In this document: positions 44,656-52,228 of the stretch, one piece after another
How positions within the stretch are numbered: position 1 is the first letter of the stretch
How the letters are laid out: the number at the start of each line of letters is the position of its first letter
Origin: Armatimonadota bacterium
GTDB lineage: Bacteria; Armatimonadota; Fimbriimonadia; Fimbriimonadales; Fimbriimonadaceae
NCBI GenBank assembly: GCA_020438215.1
Contig: JAGQUX010000003.1
Coordinates: forward strand, 1-64,000
Reading direction: 5' to 3'
Length of the DNA stretch: 64,000 nucleotides
The notes under the pieces: generated by a model
What the model was told of the DNA's origin: nothing
Seen by the model: the letters and a program-made list of their open reading frames with translations, nothing else
Databases searched by the model: none
Position numbers and translations under genes: made by a program

Positions 44656-45498
44656 ATGCTGCAACAAACTTTCACTAATGCAACAAATATAACACAAGAA
44701 CAAAGCGAACTATCGATCATGGATACGACTCTGGATAAGCCAGAAGAATTCCATATCCCCACCAAACCGAATACTTTCGTGCTCTCCTACTTCGAGACAG
44801 GAAACATGATTACTCGCCGAGGAAGCGAGCAACTCCATTTCCTGACTCCAAAGCGGTTCTATTGCGGAACGCTAGATGAGCCTGTTATTGGTAAATTCTC
44901 CCGCGGTCGAGTCAAGGGATTCTTGGCCGAAATTCATGAGAAAGACATTCCGCTCCTTGCTGTGATTCTCAATCGCCGTATGGAAGCGCAAGAATGCGGA
45001 CTCAGTCTCTCCAGTTTCACGTCTACCAAATCACTTGATACTGTTATTGAACTGCACGAAATGGCGATTGGGACATCCCATGAGAATCTCATGGCGGCGA
45101 TCCACTCGATTCTATCGATCTTTTGCACGATGGATGCTGGTAGCTGCGATGCATTCGAACTTGCACCGATTCCAGAGAGCATTGTTGGGACACTTCGCGA
45201 TCTGCTGTACGCAGTTCAGAAGGAGCCCAACAAAGATTGGAATCTGAAGGACTCAGCAGAGCAAGCGGCCTATAGTCAGTGCCACCTATCCCGAGCGTTC
45301 AAGAATCTCACCGGATATTGCTTCCCTGAGTTCGTGGAACGAACGCGCGCTGAGCACGCGATTCGTTTCTTGCTGAACTCAGAAATTGGACTGAATCAAA
45401 TCCAGTTGGAATGCGGATTCGGGTCGGCACAAGCAATGCGCAATGCACTGCGTACCCACACCGGGTTCTTGCCATCAGAGTTTCGAACGAAGCTCTAA
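44656..45498 (+). CDS. AraC-family transcriptional regulator
   Basis: A 280-residue regulator. The last ~100 residues carry the double helix-turn-helix of AraC/XylS proteins. The first HTH is 'LKDSAEQAAYSQCHLSRAFK' with 'NLTGYCFPEFVERTRAEHA', the second 'LNQIQLECGFGSAQAMRNA' with 'THTGFLPSEFRTK'. The N-terminal ~170 residues are a probable sensor domain that I cannot name. The ATG at 44656 or an ATG 21 codons later (at MDTTLDK) could be the start. The target may be its own upstream repeat or the neighbouring asd gene; this is inference. Confidence 0.85.
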   Translation: MLQQTFTNATNITQEQSELSIMDTTLDKPEEFHIPTKPNTFVLSYFETGNMITRRGSEQLHFLTPKRFYCGTLDEPVIGKFSRGRVKGFLAEIHEKDIPLLAVILNRRMEAQECGLSLSSFTSTKSLDTVIELHEMAIGTSHENLMAAIHSILSIFCTMDAGSCDAFELAPIPESIVGTLRDLLYAVQKEPNKDWNLKDSAEQAAYSQCHLSRAFKNLTGYCFPEFVERTRAEHAIRFLLNSEIGLNQIQLECGFGSAQAMRNALRTHTGFLPSEFRTKL

Positions 45499-45499
45499 A

Positions 45500-46672
45500 C
45501 TATCCAAGGTCAAGGATTTGGGACGCACGTTCCATATCCTTGTCCCCTCTCCCTGAGAGGTTCACAAGCACTCGCGTACCAGGCGCGAACAAACCATCAC
45601 GTTTCAATAAAGCAAAAGCATGGGCTGATTCAAAAGCAGGGATCAGCCCTTCTTTTTGTGAAACCCACTGAAATGCGCCCAAAGCTTCCTCGTCTGTTGC
45701 GGCAGTGTAACTGACTCGGCCCGAATCTTTCAGATAGGAGTGTTCCGCTCCAACGCCAGGATAATCCAATCCCGCAGAGACGCTTTCCGTTCCGAGGACT
45801 TGGCCGAACTCATCCTGCATCATATAGCTGTAGGAGCCATGCAACACCCCTGGAGAGCCGAAGCTGAGCGGAGCTGCATGTCGGCCAGATTCAATGCCTT
45901 TACCGCCTGCTTCCACCCCGTAGAGTTTCATGGCTTCATCGGGGACAAACGCATGGAAGAAGCCGATAGCATTGCTTCCCCCACCAACACAGGCAATCCC
46001 TGCATCAGGAAGACAACCATGACGTTCTAGGTACTGAGCGCGAGCTTCTCTACCGATCACGGATTGGAACTCCCGCACCATAAACGGATAAGGCTGCGGC
46101 CCAGCGGCAGTACCAATCACATAATGCGTGTCTTTGACATTAGTCACCCAGTCGCGGAGGGCTTCATTCAGCGCATCTTTCAGCGTTTTGGTGCCGCTAT
46201 CAACAGGGATCACTTTAGCGCCAAGGAGCTGCATCCGGAAGACGTTGAGGCGTTGTCGCTCCGTGTCCTCGCGCCCCATATAGACCTCACATTCCATCCC
46301 AAGGAGTGCGCAGATTGTAGCGGTGGCGACACCGTGCTGACCTGCCCCAGTTTCCGCGATGATACGGGTCTTCCCCATCCGCTTGGCAAGCAAACATTGC
46401 CCAAGAGCATTGTTGATCTTATGGGCGCCGGTGTGGTTCAGATCTTCACGCTTGATTGTGACGATCAGGCCGGTTTCTTCGCTCAGGCGGTGCGCTTCCG
46501 TAAGAGGTGTTGGTCGCCCCACATAATCACGTAGATAGCCTTTGAATTCTTTGCGAAACGCCTCTTCTGCCCAGGCTTCATTGAAAACGCGGTCAAGCTC
46601 AACGAGGGCCGGAACCAATGTTTCTGGAACGTAGCATCCGCCGTAATCACCGAATCGCGATGGGGAGATCAT
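45500..46672 (-). CDS. trpB: Tryptophan synthase beta subunit
   Basis: Condenses indole with serine to make tryptophan, PLP-dependent. At 390 residues the length is normal. '[13 protein letters not shown]', '[19 protein letters not shown]' with the PLP-binding Lys, '[13 protein letters not shown]', '[15 protein letters not shown]' and 'SGRGDKDME' are all present. It starts three bases after the stop of the upstream sugar-kinase gene. trpA does not follow, so the alpha subunit is either elsewhere or the beta chain works alone with indole. Confidence 0.96.
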   Translation of the reverse strand: MISPSRFGDYGGCYVPETLVPALVELDRVFNEAWAEEAFRKEFKGYLRDYVGRPTPLTEAHRLSEETGLIVTIKREDLNHTGAHKINNALGQCLLAKRMGKTRIIAETGAGQHGVATATICALLGMECEVYMGREDTERQRLNVFRMQLLGAKVIPVDSGTKTLKDALNEALRDWVTNVKDTHYVIGTAAGPQPYPFMVREFQSVIGREARAQYLERHGCLPDAGIACVGGGSNAIGFFHAFVPDEAMKLYGVEAGGKGIESGRHAAPLSFGSPGVLHGSYSYMMQDEFGQVLGTESVSAGLDYPGVGAEHSYLKDSGRVSYTAATDEEALGAFQWVSQKEGLIPAFESAHAFALLKRDGLFAPGTRVLVNLSGRGDKDMERASQILDLG

Positions 46673-46675
46673 GAG

Positions 46676-47758
46676 TTAGGCTCGGCACTCTTCAACAATG
46701 CGCGTCATTTCTGGCAGGGCGTCCAGCATCTTCTGAGTCAGAGCGAACTGGCACTTAGTTCGCACCAAGTTGTGTTCAGGGTAGTGGATACCGAAGTAAT
46801 GATCTCCGTCAAGATAGTCGGTGAGGAAACGCACGCCCTGCTGGTAGGTCATCACGATTCCGGCGTAAGGGAGTGCATCCCATTCTTCCTCGGTCAGGTC
46901 GCTTCCTAAAACATCGGCATAGCCTTCGATCACCGCCTGAAACGTCTGAAGGTTGAATTCCACGCAATCAATGTCCGGTTCATCTTCGGCGGCTTTGTTA
47001 CACGCCGTGCGAATCAGGTCGCCGATGTCGAACAGAATCGTGCCCGGCATGATTGTGTCGAGATCGAGAACGCAGACTGCCTCACCAGTTTCCTGATGGA
47101 AAAGCACGTTATTGACCTTGGTGTCGTTATGAACCGCACGAATGGTGTCGGGCCGGACATCCATCACTGATACAAGCTTTTCAGCTAAATCTTCGTTGCG
47201 ACGAGCGAAATCAATCTCGGCTGCCGCCGCCGCTTTCCGTTCTGGAGTTGCTTCGGGGATTGTTCGCTCGAACACCTCCACTCGCTGCGGAGTGTGGTGG
47301 AAACCGGGGATTGTCAGATGCAATCGAGCGTGATCCAGGTCGCCGATGTCTCGCACGAATCGCGCGAATGCAACGGCGGCTTGGTATGCCACTTCCGGTG
47401 ATTCGACAATGTCGTAGACCTTCGTGTTTTCGACAAAGCGATAGGTTCGCCAGTATTCGCCGTTATCATCCCGGTAATAGCTGAGCCCCTCATGAATGGG
47501 GACAAGCTGAAGGATTTCTTCTGGGTTGCCGCGCTTACGAAGCAGGTGAGCACAAACCCGCGCAATGTTGTCCATCATTTTCGGCGGATCAGGGAAGATG
47601 TGCGCGTTAATCCGCTGATGAACGTAGCGCTTGATGTCGCCTTCGTTATCCACCACCACAAAGCGGGTCTCGTTGATATGACCTCGCTCAATTGCTCCTT
47701 CTTCGATGACACGACCATCGATTTGGAAGTGGTGGGTTACGGAATCGGCGACTTGCAT
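46676..47758 (-). CDS. NahK-like N-acetylhexosamine kinase
   Basis: A 360-residue aminoglycoside-phosphotransferase-fold kinase most similar in architecture to N-acetylhexosamine 1-kinase (NahK). 'GHINETRFVVVD' is the nucleotide loop, 'AVHNDTKVNNVLF' the catalytic H-x-D-x4-N motif, and 'CVLDLDTIMPGTILFDIGDL' the Asp motif. I choose ATG 47756-47758 after the stop of the preceding gene, because the longer frame lies within that gene. It is followed by trpB and preceded by a nucleotidyltransferase, which together would make NDP-hexosamine. Phosphorylation of GlcNAc or GalNAc is inferred. Confidence 0.8.
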   Translation of the reverse strand: MQVADSVTHHFQIDGRVIEEGAIERGHINETRFVVVDNEGDIKRYVHQRINAHIFPDPPKMMDNIARVCAHLLRKRGNPEEILQLVPIHEGLSYYRDDNGEYWRTYRFVENTKVYDIVESPEVAYQAAVAFARFVRDIGDLDHARLHLTIPGFHHTPQRVEVFERTIPEATPERKAAAAAEIDFARRNEDLAEKLVSVMDVRPDTIRAVHNDTKVNNVLFHQETGEAVCVLDLDTIMPGTILFDIGDLIRTACNKAAEDEPDIDCVEFNLQTFQAVIEGYADVLGSDLTEEEWDALPYAGIVMTYQQGVRFLTDYLDGDHYFGIHYPEHNLVRTKCQFALTQKMLDALPEMTRIVEECRA

Positions 47759-47769
47759 AGAAAATGGGG

Positions 47770-48582
47770 TCAGCGCGACAGCTTCTCGCGCACGTATGCT
47801 AAGTCTTCTGCATAGGTCATGCCGAACCACTCAGCTGAACTCAACTTGTACCTCATTCTGAGCTTTTTCTGTTGGATTGCCTGACCGACAAATTCAGGAA
47901 GAAAAGCTTCTGTTTCTGAGTTCTCGGAAAAGTGATTTGGCAGATGCTCATCCAGGTAGTCAAAAAACGTGGGCGGGAACCCGTAAAAGTTCATGGAGAC
48001 GGGTGTATCCGGTGGCAACTCCACCTCTCCAACTCCGACTTCATTGCCTAAAATTCTTGCCCCTTGCCTTTGGATATTGGTGACTTCGCTCAGGCCGGTG
48101 ACATAGCCACCTTCGCCTCGAACCCAGCCCCGATTCACACCGCCATGTTCGGAAAGGGTGGCATCCAGACGGAATGGAATGAGGACGCCTTCGTTGTCAT
48201 CACAGTCTCGGAGGAGCTTTGCACCAATTTGAAAAGTCTCGGCTCCGTAGTGGTCATCTCCGTTGATGACGAGGCACTTCTCTTTGACTGCGTGTCGGCA
48301 ACACCACACGGCATGAGCCGTACCGAGCATTTCGGGTTGGATAACGATTTGAGGTGCCTTCCCTTCCCAGCGCGGAAGGAGTTCGCTTTCTATTCTCGGA
48401 GCTAGCACTTCTCGGGTGAGGATGACAACGCTTTCAACACCCGCAGAGCGAGCCTGTGAGACAGAGATTTCGATCATGCACTCGCCGTTTGGGCCGATAG
48501 GGGTGAGTTGTTTTGGCCCGCCGAACCGTGTACCAAGCCCTCCAGCAAGGATGATGAGGCTCAGTGGTTCGTTGGAAGGCAT
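47770..48582 (-). CDS. Sugar-1-phosphate nucleotidyltransferase
   Basis: A 270-residue NTP-transferase. 'LIILAGGLGTRFGGPKQLTPI' is the nucleotide loop, and 'CLVINGDDHYG' is the metal-site Asp pair. The rest fits the short nucleotidyltransferase group. TAGGCT (48589-48594) lies six bases upstream of the ATG. It is followed by the NahK-like kinase, so it probably activates the kinase product to UDP- or another NDP-sugar. The nucleotide is not determinable here. Confidence 0.85.
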   Translation of the reverse strand: MPSNEPLSLIILAGGLGTRFGGPKQLTPIGPNGECMIEISVSQARSAGVESVVILTREVLAPRIESELLPRWEGKAPQIVIQPEMLGTAHAVWCCRHAVKEKCLVINGDDHYGAETFQIGAKLLRDCDDNEGVLIPFRLDATLSEHGGVNRGWVRGEGGYVTGLSEVTNIQRQGARILGNEVGVGEVELPPDTPVSMNFYGFPPTFFDYLDEHLPNHFSENSETEAFLPEFVGQAIQQKKLRMRYKLSSAEWFGMTYAEDLAYVREKLSR

Positions 48583-48609
48583 ATGCAGAGCCTACCAAAC
48601 CTTGGAAAT

Positions 48610-49077
48610 TTAGTCCGTGTCGTCTTGCTGAATCTCGGTTTTGCCAATCATCGGTTGCGCCACCGCTTCTCCTAGAACTGGTTCCGGATATTGTTCTTCG
48701 AGAACAGTGAGAACACCTGTCGTTGCACCATCATCAATCGGAGTGCTTTGATCGGGGGCAACGGTATCGCCAGTTGTATAGAGATCTTGCGTGCAACCAG
48801 CAATCGGAATCAGTGTCAACCCCGCGGCACCAGCAACGATCGCCCGGCGATACCAACCATCTTTGAGTTTGAATCGCCCCTCACTTCCCTTCATGCGGAT
48901 ACAAATGGACTTCGAAGATTGGCAGAGAAGATTTTCCGCTTCCCCAGAGCTCAGTTCTTCCAAATTATGGACACTCTTCTGGCAATGAGAACAAAACCGA
49001 GACTTCTCATCGCCAGTCATCTCATCCCAGTTCTTGGGGCAAGGTTTCTTGATTTTTACGTCGTGTTGGTTGGCCAT
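48610..49077 (-). CDS. Zinc-ribbon protein with single membrane helix
   Basis: A 155-residue protein. Residues ~8-45 form a zinc-ribbon-like block ('KKPCPKNWDEMTGDEKSRF', then 'CSHCQKSVHNLEELS'). I have seen this 'CPxxWxxM...RFCxxC' pattern in many uncharacterised proteins. A hydrophobic helix follows ('AIVAGAAGLTLIPIAGC') and then a polar, probably extracytoplasmic tail. The zinc part would be cytoplasmic. I start at the ATG 49075-49077 with TAGACA (49088-49093) ten bases upstream. The function is unknown. Confidence 0.65.
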   Translation of the reverse strand: MANQHDVKIKKPCPKNWDEMTGDEKSRFCSHCQKSVHNLEELSSGEAENLLCQSSKSICIRMKGSEGRFKLKDGWYRRAIVAGAAGLTLIPIAGCTQDLYTTGDTVAPDQSTPIDDGATTGVLTVLEEQYPEPVLGEAVAQPMIGKTEIQQDDTD

Positions 49078-49115
49078 TGGCAGTGTGTGTCTACAACACA
49101 TCAAATTGTTCAAAC

Positions 49116-49149
49116 AAAAAATCCCCCAGATCATAAAACCGAGGGATTT
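49116..49149 (-). terminator. Intrinsic terminator of the PEP-CTERM gene
   Basis: AAATCCC pairs with GGGATTT around a large loop (49119-49149), followed on the minus strand by a T6 run (49116-49121). Confidence 0.6.
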
Positions 49150-49173
49150 CAGTGAGAAGACTAACTTGAAAAG

Positions 49174-49872
49174 TTAGCTTTTGCGTCGGCGGCGAGCAAG
49201 GATGCCAGCACCGAGCGCACCAAGACCGAGCATGGTTGCCGGTTCCGGAACAGGAGACGCATCGATTTGCATTGCCAAATTCCATTGGCCGGAAGTTGGT
49301 GAAGCAAAGCTTACGAACTCGTCAACCGTGATCGTTGTGTCTTCATTGAGGTCAACACCGAAGCCGTTGTTGCTTGAACCAACCGCAGTGATGGTATCGG
49401 CATAACCGAATGTCATGTTGCCGCCAAGATCGGACGTGGAGGAGACAGTTGCTTCAACCGCCAGGCTGGAGGTTGTTGATGGCATTACGAAGTTCAAACC
49501 GGTGACGGAGAACAATGCGCCGTTGCCCGCACCAGTAGAAGTGAATGTCCCGAAGTTGACCGAGAACGAAGCGACCGGTGGGTTACCAAGAATCGGATCG
49601 GTTGGATTGACGCCAGTGACTTCATTGTGGAAAGCGAAATCAACAGTAACGTCGCTAAAGTTATCTGCACTGTCTGCGAAGAGAACAATTGCGAAACCGT
49701 CGACGAGTTGCGGGTCGTTGGTCGGGAAAAGGAAGTTGTCCATGACATGGGCATTTCCTGGTCCCGAGTAGAAAGTAAATCCAGCAGAAGTGGAAACGGT
49801 GTCGTAAACAAGCGCTGCTTGTGAACTAGCAGTCACGGCCAATGCCGCAGCAAGAAAGAGGCTCTTTTTCAT
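49174..49872 (-). CDS. PEP-CTERM secreted protein
   Basis: A 232-residue secreted protein with a signal peptide ('KKSLFLAAALAVTASSQAA') and a PEP-CTERM tail: 'PVPEPATMLGLGALGAGIL' followed by 'ARRRRKS'. The tail is the sorting signal for exosortase, which is not in this window. The body is a beta-sandwich with several Ser/Thr-rich strands ('AFHNEVTGVNPTDPILGNPP'). The start follows an AAAGGAG site, spaced somewhat far. It is likely an exopolysaccharide-associated surface protein. Confidence 0.88.
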   Translation of the reverse strand: MKKSLFLAAALAVTASSQAALVYDTVSTSAGFTFYSGPGNAHVMDNFLFPTNDPQLVDGFAIVLFADSADNFSDVTVDFAFHNEVTGVNPTDPILGNPPVASFSVNFGTFTSTGAGNGALFSVTGLNFVMPSTTSSLAVEATVSSTSDLGGNMTFGYADTITAVGSSNNGFGVDLNEDTTITVDEFVSFASPTSGQWNLAMQIDASPVPEPATMLGLGALGAGILARRRRKS

Positions 49873-49965
49873 TTTTTTTGAATCTCCTTTCCTCGTGAAC
49901 CGTATGAAATTGAAATCAGGCTAACTCCAATTGAGCCAACACTGAAACCCTATGTTATCTGAATA

Positions 49966-50169
49966 ATGCGGAGAATAATCCAGGCTGAGGCAAATTCAAG
50001 TAGAAATACCAGCGGTGCGCGTACAAGGAAGAACATCTTCCGTTGTCGGTATTGCGGCGGAAACATCCAGCCTCTTCGCGACAAGGATATCTTAAGAGAT
50101 ACAGTCTTATTGATTCCTGCTTGCCCGCTCTTACTGGTCGCCTGGTTCTACTTTGCGCGGTTTGAATGA
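49966..50169 (+). CDS. Small zinc-ribbon/membrane protein (tentative)
   Basis: A 67-residue open frame. After a basic start comes 'FRCRYCGGNIQPL', a Cys-x-x-Cys knuckle, then a hydrophobic segment ('TVLLIPACPLLLVAWFYFA'). TTGAGC, an 18-base spacer and TTATCT end five bases before the ATG, in keeping with the leaderless pattern of the window. It may be a real small membrane protein or chance. I cannot name a family. Confidence 0.4.
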   Translation: MRRIIQAEANSSRNTSGARTRKNIFRCRYCGGNIQPLRDKDILRDTVLLIPACPLLLVAWFYFARFE

Positions 50170-50254
50170 TGCGAGTGCCAGCGGGTTCTGCGTTTGTTGC
50201 CAAGCGATCTCAAGTTGAAAGTATGGACTAAAGACTCGCCAGAAAACTCAGGAA

Positions 50255-50755
50255 TCAGATCTCATCCTTGAGTCTCACTATGAGATCACTACCCTCATCA
50301 AACTCTATCTGAAAACTGGCCCGACCATTTTCGTTTGATAAGGTGTAAGAGGGTTGCCACTTAGCACCAAGATAATAACAACCCCAGCAACGAGCCTCTC
50401 CAACAGTAAGACCCCGCCATCCTAATCTCACCTGACCCTCATTGAAGATGAGTGCCCATTCATCACCTTGATATGCACCAAGCGCAATACAACCATCTCC
50501 AAAATCTGAGAGATCAGAACGAACTACAATGATTCCCTCCTTACGTGAAAATGCACGGCATTCAATGGCGACTCCGTCGAGTATGCAACTGTCAATCGGG
50601 AGTTCATCACTGTAAGCAGTCGGAGTATCAATCGGATCCATGCCGCGATGGATGGCGTATCCCAAGTAGCACAGCCCCACCCCCAAAAGACACCAAATTG
50701 TCAGTGCGAAGTAGTTCCGTGGATAGATCAGTTTGCGGGCCTCGTCAGGTGTCAT
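50255..50755 (-). CDS. Membrane-anchored protein of unknown function
   Basis: A 166-residue protein with one membrane segment ('IWCLLGVGLCYLGYAI') and a soluble domain of beta strands. It includes 'RCWGCYYLGAKWQPSYTLSN' and ends 'EFDEGSDLIVRLKDEI'. I start at the ATG 50753-50755 because TATACA (50764-50769) lies eight bases upstream; a TTG 42 bases earlier would lengthen the protein. No family recognised. Confidence 0.6.
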   Translation of the reverse strand: MTPDEARKLIYPRNYFALTIWCLLGVGLCYLGYAIHRGMDPIDTPTAYSDELPIDSCILDGVAIECRAFSRKEGIIVVRSDLSDFGDGCIALGAYQGDEWALIFNEGQVRLGWRGLTVGEARCWGCYYLGAKWQPSYTLSNENGRASFQIEFDEGSDLIVRLKDEI

Positions 50756-50885
50756 CCCTGATCTGTATAGTACGTCAAGACTATTTTTCTTGTTCAAAAA
50801 AACAGGAGAACATCCGCTCTAATGTCTCTATTAGTAACCATAGAAATGGCGCGGAAATGGGGAGATGCCCGAAATCAGGTTCAAA

Positions 50886-50960
50886 TGGAGCCACTGACCG
50901 GATTTGAACCGGTGACCTGCTGTTTACGAAACAGCTGCTCTACCGCTGAGCTACAGTGGC
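50886..50960 (-). tRNA. tRNA-Thr (anticodon CGT)
   Basis: On the minus strand, the acceptor stem GCCACTG/CAGTGGC closes (50954-50960 with 50890-50896). The D-arm 'TAGCTCAGCGGTAGAGCA' and T-arm 'CCGGTTCAAATCCGG' are canonical. The anticodon stem GCTGT/ACAGC holds the loop TTCGTAA, so the anticodon is CGT, reading ACG (Thr). CCA is encoded (50886-50888). It stands alone between a membrane-protein gene and the subtilase operon. Confidence 0.95.
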
Positions 50961-51031
50961 GAAACCGTCAGTCATTATGATGGATTCCGAGCGGCTCTTG
51001 CTCAGGGCAGGCCCAAAAGGGCCAACCCTGT

Positions 51032-52228
51032 TTACGGCAAATTTAGTCGCGCCCAGTTGATGCGAACTCCAAGCTCACCTGCATACTGCGGATTCAGAGG
51101 ATCGATATCATCGCCATTGCCATCCAGCCAGTCGCGGAGCATTTCTGGCGTCATGGGCGATCGCTTGCGCAGAGCATCTGCAATCACACCGCAGGCAATT
51201 GGACATGCGAAGCTGGTGCCGGACCACTCTGACATGCCACCACTGTGATTCGTACTGATGATGCCGGTTCCTGGTGCGGCGAAATCAGTGCGAGCATGGT
51301 AATTACTAAAATCTGCTTTCACGTCGTGCGGATCTACAGCCGTGACAGCAACAACTTTATTGTTGCGAGCAGGATCCATCAGCTCATTAACCGCCTGATT
51401 CCCTGCCGCAGCCACTATAACCATTCCGTTTTGATCAGCCCAGTCTAGGATCTCACTCATGGCAAAGATTCGCCCAGGAGCGCCCAAGCTGATATTAACG
51501 AGTTCGCAGCCGTAGCGTCGAGCTACGGTCAGCCCCTTCAAGATGTTCCAACTGGACGAAACGCCCTCGCTGTTAGCGACTTTGCAATTGACTATTCGGG
51601 CATGCGGGGCCAGCCCAACAATCAGGCCGGTAACGAATGTGCCGTGCCCTACTGCTTCATCAAAAATGCCGTTTGCGTTATCATCGCGATTTTCTATGAC
51701 GTCGTAGCCAAATCGCTCCCAGCGATCAAGCGCATTGTAAGTTCCGCGTACGTTTCTCCAAAGCCGTGGCTGAAGCGGAGAAAGCCCAGTATCCAGAACG
51801 GCAACATTGATCCTTCGCTGGCCGAACAGGAATGGAGTTTGTTGATAGCTAATTTGATCAAACAAGCCTTTATTGACTTCACCGAGAGCGGCTGTATCGT
51901 ATGCGGCGGCGATTTTCCCACCGGTACGTCCCTGATCAATGGGAAGGTTATCGCCACCTTCCGGAGAATCTAAGTCCTCATTGTCTTCCACCCAAACGAC
52001 GAGCCCGGAGAGACGTAACTCTTCTTCGATGACCTCAATGTTTTGATCGGCGCGGACGCCGAACAAGGCAAAGTTGTAGTAAGGCGATTGATCCTTGATC
52101 GAGATATCAAATTGATGCGCAAGCTCTTTCGCCGAGACTCCGACGTTGAGTTGAGCGACGATTTCCCCCTGCGCCCACGAGAATGCGGCGCAGAATACTG
52201 CCAAAAGCGAGAGACTTATCCGTTTCAT
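51032..52228 (-). CDS. Secreted subtilisin-family serine protease (S8)
   Basis: A 398-residue S8 protease. A signal peptide ('RISLSLLAVFCAAFSWAQ') and an inhibitor-like propeptide precede the catalytic domain. The triad is Asp146 ('NVAVLDTGLSP'), His195 ('VGHGTFVTGL') and Ser339 ('WSGTSFACPIA'), with Asn277 ('VAAAGNQAV') as the oxyanion residue; all are intact. It is the last gene of the operon and starts inside the stop of the CHAT gene (ATGA). Placing a secreted protease with a cytosolic CHAT protease and a sigma factor is unusual; the subtilase may process an extracytoplasmic partner. Confidence 0.93.
   Translation of the reverse strand: MKRISLSLLAVFCAAFSWAQGEIVAQLNVGVSAKELAHQFDISIKDQSPYYNFALFGVRADQNIEVIEEELRLSGLVVWVEDNEDLDSPEGGDNLPIDQGRTGGKIAAAYDTAALGEVNKGLFDQISYQQTPFLFGQRRINVAVLDTGLSPLQPRLWRNVRGTYNALDRWERFGYDVIENRDDNANGIFDEAVGHGTFVTGLIVGLAPHARIVNCKVANSEGVSSSWNILKGLTVARRYGCELVNISLGAPGRIFAMSEILDWADQNGMVIVAAAGNQAVNELMDPARNNKVVAVTAVDPHDVKADFSNYHARTDFAAPGTGIISTNHSGGMSEWSGTSFACPIACGVIADALRKRSPMTPEMLRDWLDGNGDDIDPLNPQYAGELGVRINWARLNLP

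Noticed and set aside
50886-50960. tRNA-Thr as an integration site of a mobile island
   Set aside because: No integrase, direct repeat of the tRNA end or foreign-looking gene is near it.
51008-51021. Terminator after the subtilase gene (GGCCC/GGGCC hairpin)
   Set aside because: The stem is only five base pairs and there is no T-run on either side.
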